A stretch of DNA of 64,000 bases from Sphaerisporangium siamense (GTDB lineage Bacteria; Actinomycetota; Actinomycetes; Streptosporangiales; Streptosporangiaceae). Position 1 is the stretch's first letter, and each line of letters begins with the position of its first letter. The position numbers and the translations under genes were made by a program. Below the pieces are notes generated by a model. That model was not told the DNA's origin. It was given only the letters and a program-made list of their open reading frames with translations, and searched no databases. Below, in pieces: positions 18,067 through 25,884 of this stretch. The stretch covers positions 3,968,001 to 4,032,000 of the forward strand of contig NZ_JACHND010000001.1 of NCBI RefSeq assembly GCF_014205275.1, read 5' to 3'.

Positions 18067-19326
18067 ATGACACTCGCCCAGATCTTCGAGAAGGTCGTGG
18101 GGCCGGAGGCGAATGTGGCGTTCGCCGCCTACGACGGCAGCAAGGCCGGCCGTTCGGACGCCGACGTCCGCATCGAGGTCAAGACCCCGATAGCGCTCGC
18201 CTACCTCGCGCAGGCCCCCGGTGAGATGGGTCTCGCCCGCGCGTACATCGCCGGGCACATCGACGTGCAGGGGGACATGTACACCCTGCTGTCGGAGATG
18301 GCGCAGGTCACGCTGAACGACATCCCCCTCAAGGAGAAGGTGTCGATCGCGCGCTCGCTCGGGCTCAAGCCGTTGCTGATGCGGGTGCCCCCGCCCCCGC
18401 AGGAGGTCCGCCGCAGCGCCATGGCGCGGCTCGGCAGCCGTCACGCCAAGCAGCGCGACGCCGAGGCGATCCACCACCACTACGACGTCTCCAACCGGTT
18501 CTACGAGTGGGTGCTCGGCCCGTCCATGGCCTACACCTGCGCGGTGTTCCCCGAGGCGGACAGTTCGCTGGAAGAGGCGCAGTTCGCCAAGTTCGACCTG
18601 GTCGCCAAGAAGCTCGGCCTCAAGCCGGGCATGCGGCTGCTCGACGTCGGCTGCGGCTGGGGCGGCATGGTCATGCACGCGGCCAAGCACTACGGGGTCA
18701 AGGCGCTCGGCGTCACGCTCTCGCGCCAGCAGGCCGAGTGGGCGCAGAAGGCCATCGCCGAGGCCGGGCTGTCGGAGCTGGCCGAGGTCCGCCACCTGGA
18801 CTACCGCGACGTGACCGAGACCGGCTTCGACGCGGTCAGCTCCATCGGCCTCACCGAGCACATCGGCAAGGACCAGCTCCCCGGCTACTTCGGCTTCCTG
18901 TACGGCAAGCTCAAGCCCGGCGGCAGGCTGCTCAACCACTGCATCACCCGCCCGACCGGCACCGAGCGCACCATCAACAAGGGCGGCTTCATCAACCGGT
19001 ACGTCTTCCCCGACGGCGAGCTGGAGTCGGTCGGCTACCTGATCCGGCAGATGGAGGACCTGGGCTTCGAGATCCGCCACGAGGAGAACCTGCGCGAGCA
19101 CTACGCCAAGACCCTCATGAAGTGGTGCGCCAACCTCGACGACCACTGGGAGGAGGCGCTCGCGGAGGTCGGCCGCGGCACGGCCCGCGTGTGGCGGCTC
19201 TACATGGCCGGCTGCGTCGTCGGCTTCGAGCGCAACAAGGTGCAGCTCCACCAGGTGCTGGGCGTCAAGCTGCGCGAGAACGGCGAGGCGGACGTCCCGC
19301 TGCGCCCCTCGCTGGACTGGCCCTGA
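18067..19326 (+). CDS. tmsB: SAM-dependent fatty acyl methyltransferase, cyclopropane-synthase family (TmsB/BfaB/UfaA1-like)
   Basis: The protein has 419 residues of the cyclopropane-fatty-acyl-phospholipid synthase family. Residues 133-150 (EAIHHHYDVSNRFYEWVL) are the family's substrate-entry signature; the SAM loop is LLDVGCGWGGM at 191-201, followed by GVTLSRQQAEWAQKAI. The ~130-residue N-terminal segment is longer than in mycolic acid cyclopropane synthases and fits the UfaA1/TmsB group, which methylates the 9-10 double bond of oleoyl lipids to a 10-methylene group that the FAD partner reduces. The gene begins 13 bp after tmsA with GAGGAGG upstream of ATG 18067, so the two are an operon. 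Confidence 0.88.
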   Translation: MTLAQIFEKVVGPEANVAFAAYDGSKAGRSDADVRIEVKTPIALAYLAQAPGEMGLARAYIAGHIDVQGDMYTLLSEMAQVTLNDIPLKEKVSIARSLGLKPLLMRVPPPPQEVRRSAMARLGSRHAKQRDAEAIHHHYDVSNRFYEWVLGPSMAYTCAVFPEADSSLEEAQFAKFDLVAKKLGLKPGMRLLDVGCGWGGMVMHAAKHYGVKALGVTLSRQQAEWAQKAIAEAGLSELAEVRHLDYRDVTETGFDAVSSIGLTEHIGKDQLPGYFGFLYGKLKPGGRLLNHCITRPTGTERTINKGGFINRYVFPDGELESVGYLIRQMEDLGFEIRHEENLREHYAKTLMKWCANLDDHWEEALAEVGRGTARVWRLYMAGCVVGFERNKVQLHQVLGVKLRENGEADVPLRPSLDWP

Positions 19327-19336
19327 TCCACCGCCG

Positions 19337-19390
19337 GCCCGGCGGCGGCCCGCCCGTGAGTCTTGCTCACGGCGCGGCCGGCCGCCGGGC
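19337..19390. terminator. Long GC hairpin between convergent tmsB and acyl-CoA ligase genes
   Basis: GCCCGGCGGCGGCC pairs with GGCCGGCCGCCGGGC around an inner stem CGTGAG-TCTTG-CTCACG. It sits exactly between the two convergent stop codons and has no T-tract, so it is a candidate bidirectional terminator of the actinobacterial type. Confidence 0.6.
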
Positions 19391-19398
19391 GGGCGCGG

Positions 19399-20949
19399 TC
19401 AGCGCAGCTCGCGCTTGAGGATCTTCCCGCTGGCGGTCATCGGGAAGGATTCGCGGAACTCCACCAGCCGGGGGTACTTGTAGGCCGCCATGGTGGCCCT
19501 GCACCACTCGACCAGTTCCTCCTCGGTGAGCGTCGCGCCCGGCTTGAGGATCACGTGCGCCTTGACCTCCTCGCCGAGGGACTCGTGCGGCACGCCGACG
19601 ACCGCCGCGAGCGAGACCGCCTCGTGGGTCATCAGGACCTCTTCCAGCTCGCGCGGATACACGTTGAACCCGCCCCGGATGATCATGTCCTTGGCGCGGT
19701 CGACGATGAAGTAGAAGCCGTCGGCGTCCCGGGTCGCGATGTCGCCGGTCCGGAACCAGCCGTCCCTCATCACCTCGGCGGTGGCCTCCGGCCGGCCGTA
19801 GTAGCCCTTCATCACGTTGTGGCCGCGGACGGCGATCTCGCCGGGCCCCTCGCCCTCCACGGTGTTCCACTCCGCGTCGACCAGGCGCATCTCGACGCCC
19901 CAGATGGGCGTGCCCACCGAGCCGGGCTTGGTCGGCCGGTCCCGCTGGTTGAAGCTCGCCACCGGCGAGGTCTCCGACAGCCCGTACCCCTCCAGCACCG
20001 GCACGCCGAACGTCTTCTCGACGTCCTTGAGCACCTCGACCGGCAGCGACGACCCGCCCGCCACCGCCGTCCGCAGCGTGGCCGGCGCCGCGAGGCCCTG
20101 GGCGTGGACGGCGGTCAGCATGGCCCAGTACATCGTCGGGACCCCGGCGAAGAACGTCACCCGCTCCTCGCGCATGAGCGCCAGCGCGCCCGCCGGGTCG
20201 AAGCGCGGCATCAGCACCAGGCTCGCCCGCCGCCGGAACCCCACGTTCATGATCACGGTCTGCCCGAACGAGTGGAACAGCGGCAGCGTCGCGAGCAGGA
20301 CGTCCTCGCCGGTCCGCTCGAACATCTCGTCGGAGACGATCGCGTTCATGAGCATGTTCTGGTGGCTCAGCTCGGCGCCCTTCGGCTGCCCGGTCGTGCC
20401 GCTCGTGTAGAGGATCACCGCCGTGTCGTCCGGCGCGGTGGCCGCGGTCTCGAACGTCCCGGAGTGTCCCCGCAGCGCGCCCCACAACGTCGGGACGCCG
20501 TCGATGCCGGACTCGGTGGCGAGCGGCGTGGCGGGCAGCAGGAAGAAGCCGTCGGCGTGCGGCCCGTCCGGGACGGCCTCGCGGAAGGCGGCGAGCCCGC
20601 GCTCCCCGAGCGGCAGGTCCGGGGTGCCCTCGAAGCAGAACAGCGCCTTGGCCCCCGAGTCGCGCAGGTGGTAGGCGATCTCGCGTGGCTGGAGCAGCAC
20701 GTTGAGCGGGACGACCGCGGCGCCGGCCTTGAGGACGCCGTAGTAGACGACGGGGAAGTACGGCAGGTTGGGGCAGGCCAGGGCCACGGTGTCGCCCCTG
20801 CCGACACCCCGCGAGGCGAGGAGGTTCGCGACCTGGTTCGCCAGCGTGTCCACCAGCGCGTAGGACATCCGGACGTCGCCGGACACGACGGCCGTGCGGT
20901 CGGGGTGTTCGCGGGCGCTGTCCTCCAGGATGACGGACAGGTTGAGCAT
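19399..20949 (-). CDS. Long-chain fatty acid--CoA ligase (FadD-like acyl-CoA synthetase)
   Basis: The protein has 516 residues of the ANL superfamily. The P-loop-like motif is VILYTSGTTGQPKGAEL, the aromatic motif GYGLSETSPV, the adenylate motif GWFRTGDIATRD and the hinge DRAKDMIIRGGFNVYPRELE; the C-terminal lysine lies in MTASGKILKREL. The enzyme activates a carboxylic acid to acyl-AMP and then acyl-CoA at the expense of ATP. Chain length is not deducible, but the neighbours (methyl-branched lipid enzymes, racemase, P450) suggest long or branched chains. ATG 20949 is chosen because AAAGGAG precedes it and the protein then starts MLNLSVILEDSA. It is convergent with tmsB and divergent from the GMC oxidoreductase. 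Confidence 0.92.
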   Translation of the reverse strand: MLNLSVILEDSAREHPDRTAVVSGDVRMSYALVDTLANQVANLLASRGVGRGDTVALACPNLPYFPVVYYGVLKAGAAVVPLNVLLQPREIAYHLRDSGAKALFCFEGTPDLPLGERGLAAFREAVPDGPHADGFFLLPATPLATESGIDGVPTLWGALRGHSGTFETAATAPDDTAVILYTSGTTGQPKGAELSHQNMLMNAIVSDEMFERTGEDVLLATLPLFHSFGQTVIMNVGFRRRASLVLMPRFDPAGALALMREERVTFFAGVPTMYWAMLTAVHAQGLAAPATLRTAVAGGSSLPVEVLKDVEKTFGVPVLEGYGLSETSPVASFNQRDRPTKPGSVGTPIWGVEMRLVDAEWNTVEGEGPGEIAVRGHNVMKGYYGRPEATAEVMRDGWFRTGDIATRDADGFYFIVDRAKDMIIRGGFNVYPRELEEVLMTHEAVSLAAVVGVPHESLGEEVKAHVILKPGATLTEEELVEWCRATMAAYKYPRLVEFRESFPMTASGKILKRELR

Positions 20950-21128
20950 GGGCGGTCTCCTTTGGTGCGAGGACCTCGCGGGGCCGACGGGGGCGGTCAC
21001 GCGGTCGCGAGGCTGGCGTCATCCTGGCAGCCCGGCGGCAGTAACGCTACTAATCGGTAACGAGCGTGGACGGACGGCGATGACCCGGCGTAAGTACGTG
21101 AGCAGTTGCGTACCACCCGGAGGCGGCA

Positions 21129-22676
21129 ATGCAGTACGACTACGTCATCGTCGGGGCCGGCGCGGCGGGCTGCGTGCTCGCCAACCGGCTCTCGGCCGAT
21201 CCCGCCGTGCGGGTGCTCCTGCTGGAGGCGGGCGGCGCCGACCGGCGCATGGAGATCCGGGTCCCCGCCGCCTTCTCCAAGCTCTTCAGGACCCGCTACG
21301 ACTGGAACGTCACCACCGCCAAGCAGGTGGAGATGTCCGGGCGCCGGCTGTACTGGCCGCTCGGCAGGACGCTCGGCGGGTCGACGTCCATCAACGCCCA
21401 GATGTGGGTGCGCGGGCACCGGGCCGACTACGACGGCTGGAACCTGCCCGGTTGGTCCTACGAGGAGGTCCTGCCGTACTTCCGGCGCAGCGAGCGGCGG
21501 ATCGGCTCCAACCGGGGCGGGGTGTACGGCACCGGCGGCCCCATGTTCGTCTCGGAGTTACGCGCTCCCAACGAGGCCACCCTGGCGTTCCTGCGCGCCT
21601 GTGAGGAGGCGGGGATGGCCCGGCTGGAGGAGCTGAACGGCCCCTCCAACGAGGGGTTCTCCCAGACGCCGGTCACCCAGGAGCGCGGCAGGCGGTGGAG
21701 CGCCGCCGACGGCTACCTCAGGCCCGCGATGAGCCGTCCCAATCTGACCGTGCTCACCGCGGCCCCGGCCCGCCGCGTGCTGCTGGACGGCTCGGGCCGG
21801 GCCACGGGGGTCGAGTACGGCGAGGGCAGACAGGTGACGGCCACCCGTGAGGTGATCGTCTCGGCCGGGGCGGTCGGGTCGCCGCGGCTGCTCATGCTCT
21901 CCGGCATCGGCGACCCCGCCGAGCTGCGGGCCGCCGGCGTCGAGCCCCGGCACGAGTTGCCCGGCGTGGGCCGCAACCTCATGGACCACCTGGCGGCCGG
22001 GATCGTCGTGGCGTGCCCGGCGCCGGTGACGCTGGCCTCGGCCGAGTCGCTCGGCAACCTGGCGCGCTACCTGTTCGGGCGCGGCGGGCCGCTGACCTCC
22101 AACGTGGCGGAGGCCGTCGCCTTCCTCAGGACCACTCCGCAGGAGCCCGCCCCCGACATCGAGCTGATCTTCGCGCCCGTGCCGTTCGTGGACCACGGCC
22201 TGAGCAGGCCGCCCGGGCACGGCGTCACCGTCGGCGCGATCCTGCTCCAGCCGGAGAGCCGCGGCCGGGTCACGCTGGACGGCGAGGGCGGCGTCGTGGT
22301 GGACCCGTGCTATCTCACCGCCGAGGCCGACGTGCGGCGCCTGGCCGCCGGGCTGGCGCGGGCGCGGGAGCTCACCGAGACCGAGGCGTTCCGGCCGTAC
22401 GCGGGCGGGCCGATGCGGCCGTACGGCGGGGAGCGCACCCAGCCGGAACTGGCCCGCTACGCGCGCGAGACCGCCGAGACGCTCTACCATCCCGCGGGCA
22501 CGTGCAAGATGGGCATCGACGACGACGCCGTGGTGGACCCGTCGCTGCGCGTGATCGGGGTGCCGGGGCTGCGGGTGGCCGACGCCTCGGTGATGCCGAC
22601 GCTGAACCGCGGCCACACCCAGGCCCCGACCATCATGATCGCCGAAAAGGCCGCCGATATGATCCGCGCCTCTTGA
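21129..22676 (+). CDS. GMC family oxidoreductase (choline/alcohol dehydrogenase-like)
   Basis: The protein has 515 residues. DYVIVGAGAAGCVLANRL is the FAD dinucleotide-binding motif; GRTLGGSTSINAQMWVRG is GMC signature 1 and GAVGSPRLLMLSGIG signature 2. The catalytic region reads LYHPAGTCKMG (active-site His) and TLNRGHTQAPTIMIAEKAAD (second His). Such flavoenzymes oxidise primary alcohols such as choline or medium/long-chain alkanols (AlkJ type). No betaine aldehyde dehydrogenase is adjacent, whereas a P450 hydroxylase follows 46 bp downstream, so oxidation of a hydroxylated lipid is the better inference. GGAGG precedes ATG 21129. One TTA codon occurs at 21558-21560. Confidence 0.88.
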   Translation: MQYDYVIVGAGAAGCVLANRLSADPAVRVLLLEAGGADRRMEIRVPAAFSKLFRTRYDWNVTTAKQVEMSGRRLYWPLGRTLGGSTSINAQMWVRGHRADYDGWNLPGWSYEEVLPYFRRSERRIGSNRGGVYGTGGPMFVSELRAPNEATLAFLRACEEAGMARLEELNGPSNEGFSQTPVTQERGRRWSAADGYLRPAMSRPNLTVLTAAPARRVLLDGSGRATGVEYGEGRQVTATREVIVSAGAVGSPRLLMLSGIGDPAELRAAGVEPRHELPGVGRNLMDHLAAGIVVACPAPVTLASAESLGNLARYLFGRGGPLTSNVAEAVAFLRTTPQEPAPDIELIFAPVPFVDHGLSRPPGHGVTVGAILLQPESRGRVTLDGEGGVVVDPCYLTAEADVRRLAAGLARARELTETEAFRPYAGGPMRPYGGERTQPELARYARETAETLYHPAGTCKMGIDDDAVVDPSLRVIGVPGLRVADASVMPTLNRGHTQAPTIMIAEKAADMIRAS

Positions 22677-22722
22677 CGGCCGGAGGGATCTTTCCAACGA
22701 TGGACGCGGAGGTGTGGGGGCG

Positions 22723-23982
22723 ATGACGCTTGCTGTCACGGACATCGACCTGTCCGACATCCCCTTCTGGGGGTTGCCGCACGGCGCGCGCAACGACGCC
22801 TTCCGGCGGCTGCGCGAGCTCGACCGGCCGGTGTTCATGGCCGAGCAGCGCATCCCGTTCATCGGCGGGGGCAAGGGCTACTACGCGCTGGTCCGGCACG
22901 CCGACGTCACCGAGGCCAGCCGCAACGCGGGGGTCTTCAGCAGCGAGCCGACCTCCAACAGCATCCCCGACCTGCCGAGGTGGCTCGCGATCTACTTCGG
23001 CTCGATGATCAACATGGACGATCCCCGGCACGCCCGCCTGCGCCGGATCGTCTCGCGCGCGTTCACCCCGCGGATCCTGCGGAAGATGGAGGAGGACGTC
23101 GCCAGGGCGGCGCGCGAGGTTCTCGACGCGGCGATGGCGGAGGGGGCGGGGGACTTCGTCCCGCAGATCGCCGCCCGGCTTCCCGTCCAGGTCATCTGCG
23201 ACATGATGGGCATCCCGCCGAAATATCACGACATGGTGCTACGGCACACCAACGTCGTCCTCGGCAACGCCGACGTCGAGTACACCGGCATCCGCCCCGA
23301 CATGAGCCGCCTCAACGTCGCCCGCGGCATCGCCCGGCTGCTGCGCTCGGGCCACGCGCTCAACTCCCTGGCCCGCGGCCTCGGCCGCGAGCGGCGCGCC
23401 CGCCCGACCGGCGACCTGACCAGCCTGCTGGTGAACGGCGACGAACACCTGACCGCCCAGGAGCTCGGCTCGTTCTTCATCCTGCTCGTCGTGGCGGGCA
23501 GCGAGACCACCCGCAACGCCATCGCCCACGGGCTCAAGCTGTTCACCGACAACCCTGACCAGCGCGACCTGCTGCTCGGCGACCTGGATGGCCGCCTGCC
23601 CGGCGCCGTCGAAGAGATCATCCGCTGCGCCACCCCGGTGATCCAGTTCCGGCGCACGGTCACCCGCGACCACGAGATGAACGGCCAGAGGTACGTCAAG
23701 GGCGACAAGGTGCTGCTCTTCTACAACTCGGCCAACCGCGACGAGGCCGTGTTCGACGACCCGGACGTCTTCGACATCACCCGCAGCCCGAACCCCCACG
23801 TCGGGTTCGGCGGCCCGGGCCCGCACTACTGCCTCGGCGCCCACCTGGCGCGGCGGGAGGTCACGGTCATGTTCCGCGAGCTGTTCTCCCGCGCGCCCGG
23901 TGTCCACGCCATCGGCGAGCCCGACTACCTGCTCTCCAACTTCATCAACGGCATCAAGCACATGGGCTACCGCTTCGCCTGA
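22723..23982 (+). CDS. Cytochrome P450, CYP124-like (methyl-branched lipid omega-hydroxylase group)
   Basis: The protein has 419 residues. The oxygen-activating I helix is LLVVAGSETTRNAIAHG (AGSETT at about 258-263), the K-helix ExxR is EEIIR at 297-301, and the haem loop GFGGPGPHYCLGAHLAR has Cys370 as the iron ligand. Many segments follow mycobacterial CYP124 closely as I recall it: YFGSMINMDDPRHARLRRIV, QVICDMMGIP, SANRDEAVFDDP and the C-terminal LLSNFINGIKHM. CYP124 hydroxylates the terminal carbon of methyl-branched lipids and the side chains of sterols (established). Ferredoxin and reductase partners are not in the window. It probably forms an operon with the GMC oxidoreductase (46 bp gap; ATG 22723 with GGAGG upstream). 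Confidence 0.92.
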   Translation: MTLAVTDIDLSDIPFWGLPHGARNDAFRRLRELDRPVFMAEQRIPFIGGGKGYYALVRHADVTEASRNAGVFSSEPTSNSIPDLPRWLAIYFGSMINMDDPRHARLRRIVSRAFTPRILRKMEEDVARAAREVLDAAMAEGAGDFVPQIAARLPVQVICDMMGIPPKYHDMVLRHTNVVLGNADVEYTGIRPDMSRLNVARGIARLLRSGHALNSLARGLGRERRARPTGDLTSLLVNGDEHLTAQELGSFFILLVVAGSETTRNAIAHGLKLFTDNPDQRDLLLGDLDGRLPGAVEEIIRCATPVIQFRRTVTRDHEMNGQRYVKGDKVLLFYNSANRDEAVFDDPDVFDITRSPNPHVGFGGPGPHYCLGAHLARREVTVMFRELFSRAPGVHAIGEPDYLLSNFINGIKHMGYRFA

Positions 23983-23994
23983 GCCGCCCCGCCG

Positions 23995-25389
23995 TCAGGA
24001 GGTCGCCGCGGCCGGGCGGATCGAGGAGAACACCGTGTTGACGTCCGGCAGCAGTTCCTTCTTGCTCGCCGGCACCGCCATGTAGACGATCGCGGGAACG
24101 TCCGCGCCCGTGCTCGCCGCCGCGACCACCAGCGTGGTCTTGGTCCCGCCGGCCAGCACCTGGTAGGCGACCAGGCGCGCGGGCATGCCCCCGGCCGACA
24201 CCCGCTGCTCGGCCGTCTTGACGACCTTGTTGCCCGCGGGGAAGAACTTGTTGCGCGCGGCGAACGCCACCGCGCTGATCACCGGGGTCAGCTCGGCGGG
24301 CTCGGAGGCGGAGTACTTGCCCGCCAGGCTCTTGGCCAGCGGGCCGGTCATGATCTGCGCGAACACCGGCGCGCCCGAGCCGTCGGTGCCGGCGGGCACG
24401 TACTGCCGCGTCGCGAACCCGTAGGTGGCGCGCACGTGCTCGGCGCGCGTGTCCAGTTGCCACGGCCCGCCGAGCCTGGGCACGGTCACGGCCCCCGCCC
24501 GGTCGGTGAGCGCGCCGATGCGCGGGGACGCCTCGCCGGAGTACTTCGGCAGCCTGCCGATGGACTGCGGCTTGGTGCTGGCCTGCGTGCCGGACGGCGA
24601 GGCCTTCGGCTTGCCCGTGCCCGCCTTGGCGGTCGGCTCCGCCGCTGCGGAGCCGGAGGAGGAGCTGAGCGGGCCGGCGAGGAACGCCCACAGCAGGGCC
24701 AGCACGAGCGCGACCGCCACGGAGGCCACGAGCGCGATCAGCCACACCTTCCTGCCGTCGCCGCCGTCGGCCTCCTCACCGATCGCCTCGTAGTTCTCGC
24801 CGAAGACGGTGTTCCACAGCTCCTGCTGGCGCTCGGGCGGCGGCGTCTTGGGGCCGCTGATCTGGCCGGCGGTGACGAACGGCTTGTCGGGATCCTCGGG
24901 GGAGAACGCCGGCCCCTGGTGACGCGGTGGCTGGTGTCCCGGCCGGTGCCCGCCGTCCGGGCCGCCGGGCCCGGGCCCGCCGGGACGCGTCGCCGGGCCG
25001 GGGACCCGCATGGTGGTCTCGGTGCCCGGCGGCACGTAGGGGCGCGCCTGGGGGCCGGTGTGCTGGGCGCCCATCTGCCGGGGGTCCATCTGCCGGGGGT
25101 CCATCTGCCGGGGGTCCATGTGCTGCGGGCCGGTCTGATGGGGGCCGGCCTGGTGGGGGCCCGTGGGCTGGGGGCCTGTGGGCTGGGGGCCTGTGGGGTG
25201 CGGACCGGTGGGCCGGGGCGCGTACGACTCCGGCGGGCGGGGCGGCTGCTGCGGGTGCGGCGCCGTCGCGGGGGCGCCGAACGAGCGCTGCTGCTCCCGG
25301 GCGGGCGGAGCGGGGGGCGGAGGCGGGGGAGGAGGCATTTCCGGCCACGCCGGGGGGCGCGTGGACTGGCTGGTCTGCTCAGGAGCCAT
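23995..25389 (-). CDS. Pro/Gln-rich single-pass membrane protein with C-terminal extracytoplasmic domain
   Basis: From ATG 25389 the product has 464 residues. An N-terminal cytoplasmic segment of about 210 residues is extremely rich in Pro, Gln, His and Gly and holds short repeats (PTGPQ-type and three PRQMD units). After a more ordered stretch (RQQELWNTVFGENYEAIGEE) comes one membrane helix (VWLIALVASVAVALVLALLW) and an external part ending in a folded domain that matches the one in the protein at 1001-2242 (PDVNTVFSSIRP). Function unknown. The frame runs on to GTG 25584, but codon bias weakens upstream of 25389 and GGGAGG lies before ATG 25389; another candidate is ATG 25527. Confidence 0.7.
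   Translation of the reverse strand: MAPEQTSQSTRPPAWPEMPPPPPPPPAPPAREQQRSFGAPATAPHPQQPPRPPESYAPRPTGPHPTGPQPTGPQPTGPHQAGPHQTGPQHMDPRQMDPRQMDPRQMGAQHTGPQARPYVPPGTETTMRVPGPATRPGGPGPGGPDGGHRPGHQPPRHQGPAFSPEDPDKPFVTAGQISGPKTPPPERQQELWNTVFGENYEAIGEEADGGDGRKVWLIALVASVAVALVLALLWAFLAGPLSSSSGSAAAEPTAKAGTGKPKASPSGTQASTKPQSIGRLPKYSGEASPRIGALTDRAGAVTVPRLGGPWQLDTRAEHVRATYGFATRQYVPAGTDGSGAPVFAQIMTGPLAKSLAGKYSASEPAELTPVISAVAFAARNKFFPAGNKVVKTAEQRVSAGGMPARLVAYQVLAGGTKTTLVVAAASTGADVPAIVYMAVPASKKELLPDVNTVFSSIRPAAATS
25071..25200. repeat. 15 bp tandem repeats inside the Pro/Gln-rich coding region
   Basis: The unit ccatctgccgggggt is repeated three times without change at 25071-25115, with a fourth partial copy; it encodes Asp-Pro-Arg-Gln-Met. 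A related 15 bp unit containing ggggcctgtgggct is repeated between about 25139 and 25200 and encodes Thr-Gly-Pro-Gln/His-Pro. Both keep the reading frame. Confidence 0.8.
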
Positions 25390-25734
25390 CGCTGGCGAAC
25401 CTCCCGACTTCATGCCCGGATTGGGGGTGCTGGGCATGATCTCATGGGGTGCGGGGGTGTCCGCAGGAGAATGCGAGAATGCCCGAGGCAGCCGCAGCCC
25501 TGTCGGATCGGTCGGCGGATCCTGCATCGGCAGGCCCTCTTGCGTGAATTGCGGGCCGCGTTCCCGGCCGATCGAGTTCGCCACGGCGAAAAGAGTAAAC
25601 TAAAGGGACATATGAGGTCACAACGGATCTATCACCTTTAGGTACCTGTGTGAGATTCCGGAGCTTTCCTCTGGGGTGCCCCTGACCCACGCGGGGGCGG
25701 CCCGAACGCGAGGAAGGCGCATTGCCCGCTGCGC

Positions 25735-25740
25735 TACCCT
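25735..25740 (+). promoter_or_regulatory. Putative -10 element of leuS
   Basis: TACCCT fits the TANNNT consensus and ends six bases before the ATG of the short leader ORF at 25747. That spacing is what a leaderless transcript starting at the ATG would show. No clear -35 element is visible. Confidence 0.4.
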
Positions 25741-25746
25741 TGAGCT

Positions 25747-25794
25747 ATGCGTGGCAGGACCCTGCTTCTTGGCGGGCCGCGGCGACCGAGCTGA
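25747..25794 (+). CDS. leuS leader peptide (15 codons, three consecutive Leu codons)
   Basis: The frame reads MRGRTLLLGGPRRPS and then TGA. The three leucines are CTG CTT CTT; CTT is a rare codon in this genome, so charged leucyl-tRNA should be limiting for ribosome movement. The stop lies in the loop of a hairpin (25776-25810) and 19 bases before a terminator. This is the layout of a transcription attenuator controlling leucine-related genes. Translation probably starts at the first base of the transcript, because there is no ribosome site. Assignment is from architecture; no homologue was compared. Confidence 0.55.
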   Translation: MRGRTLLLGGPRRPS

Positions 25795-25810
25795 AGACCG
25801 GTCGGCGCGG
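25776..25810 (+). promoter_or_regulatory. Leader hairpin of the leuS attenuator
   Basis: GCCGCGGCGACCG pairs with CGGTCGGCGCGGC with a single mismatch around a loop of nine or ten bases containing the leader stop codon. A ribosome stalled at the Leu codons would occupy the 5' arm and free the 3' arm. Confidence 0.5.
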
Positions 25811-25813
25811 CTG

Positions 25814-25840
25814 CCCCTCGTGGACACGAGGGGTTTCTTT
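25814..25840 (+). terminator. leuS: Rho-independent terminator (attenuator) upstream of leuS
   Basis: CCCCTCGTG and CACGAGGGG form a perfect stem immediately followed by TTTCTTTATT, one of the few real U-tracts in the window. It lies 45 bp before leuS and points towards it, so it must act as a conditional terminator rather than the end of an upstream plus-strand gene, since none is present. Confidence 0.75.
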
Positions 25841-25884
25841 ATTGGTCCGGCCATCCACGCCGAGTCAACCGAGGGACATGGGCC

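Larger units (their letters stand above)
25390..25884. other. Control region between the Pro/Gln-rich gene and leuS
   Basis: About 495 bp. The left half (25390-25584) can be read as an N-terminal extension of the minus-strand gene. 25585-25640 is relatively AT-rich (aaaagagtaaactaaaggga) and is the likely promoter area for that gene. The right half carries the leuS leader elements listed separately. Confidence 0.5.

Noticed and set aside
25688..25757. tRNA-like sequence on the minus strand just upstream of the leuS leader ORF
   Set aside because: The reverse complement has a TAGCTCAAGGGTAG stretch like a D-arm, a GTTCG like a T-loop and acceptor-like ends CCACGC/GCGTGG, but the anticodon stem has a mismatch, position 33 is not U and the T-stem is broken. 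Probably chance or a long-dead tRNA.
25590..25884. T-box riboswitch upstream of leuS
   Set aside because: No AGGGUGGNACCGCG-type T-box sequence or specifier loop is visible; the leader-peptide layout explains the terminator better.
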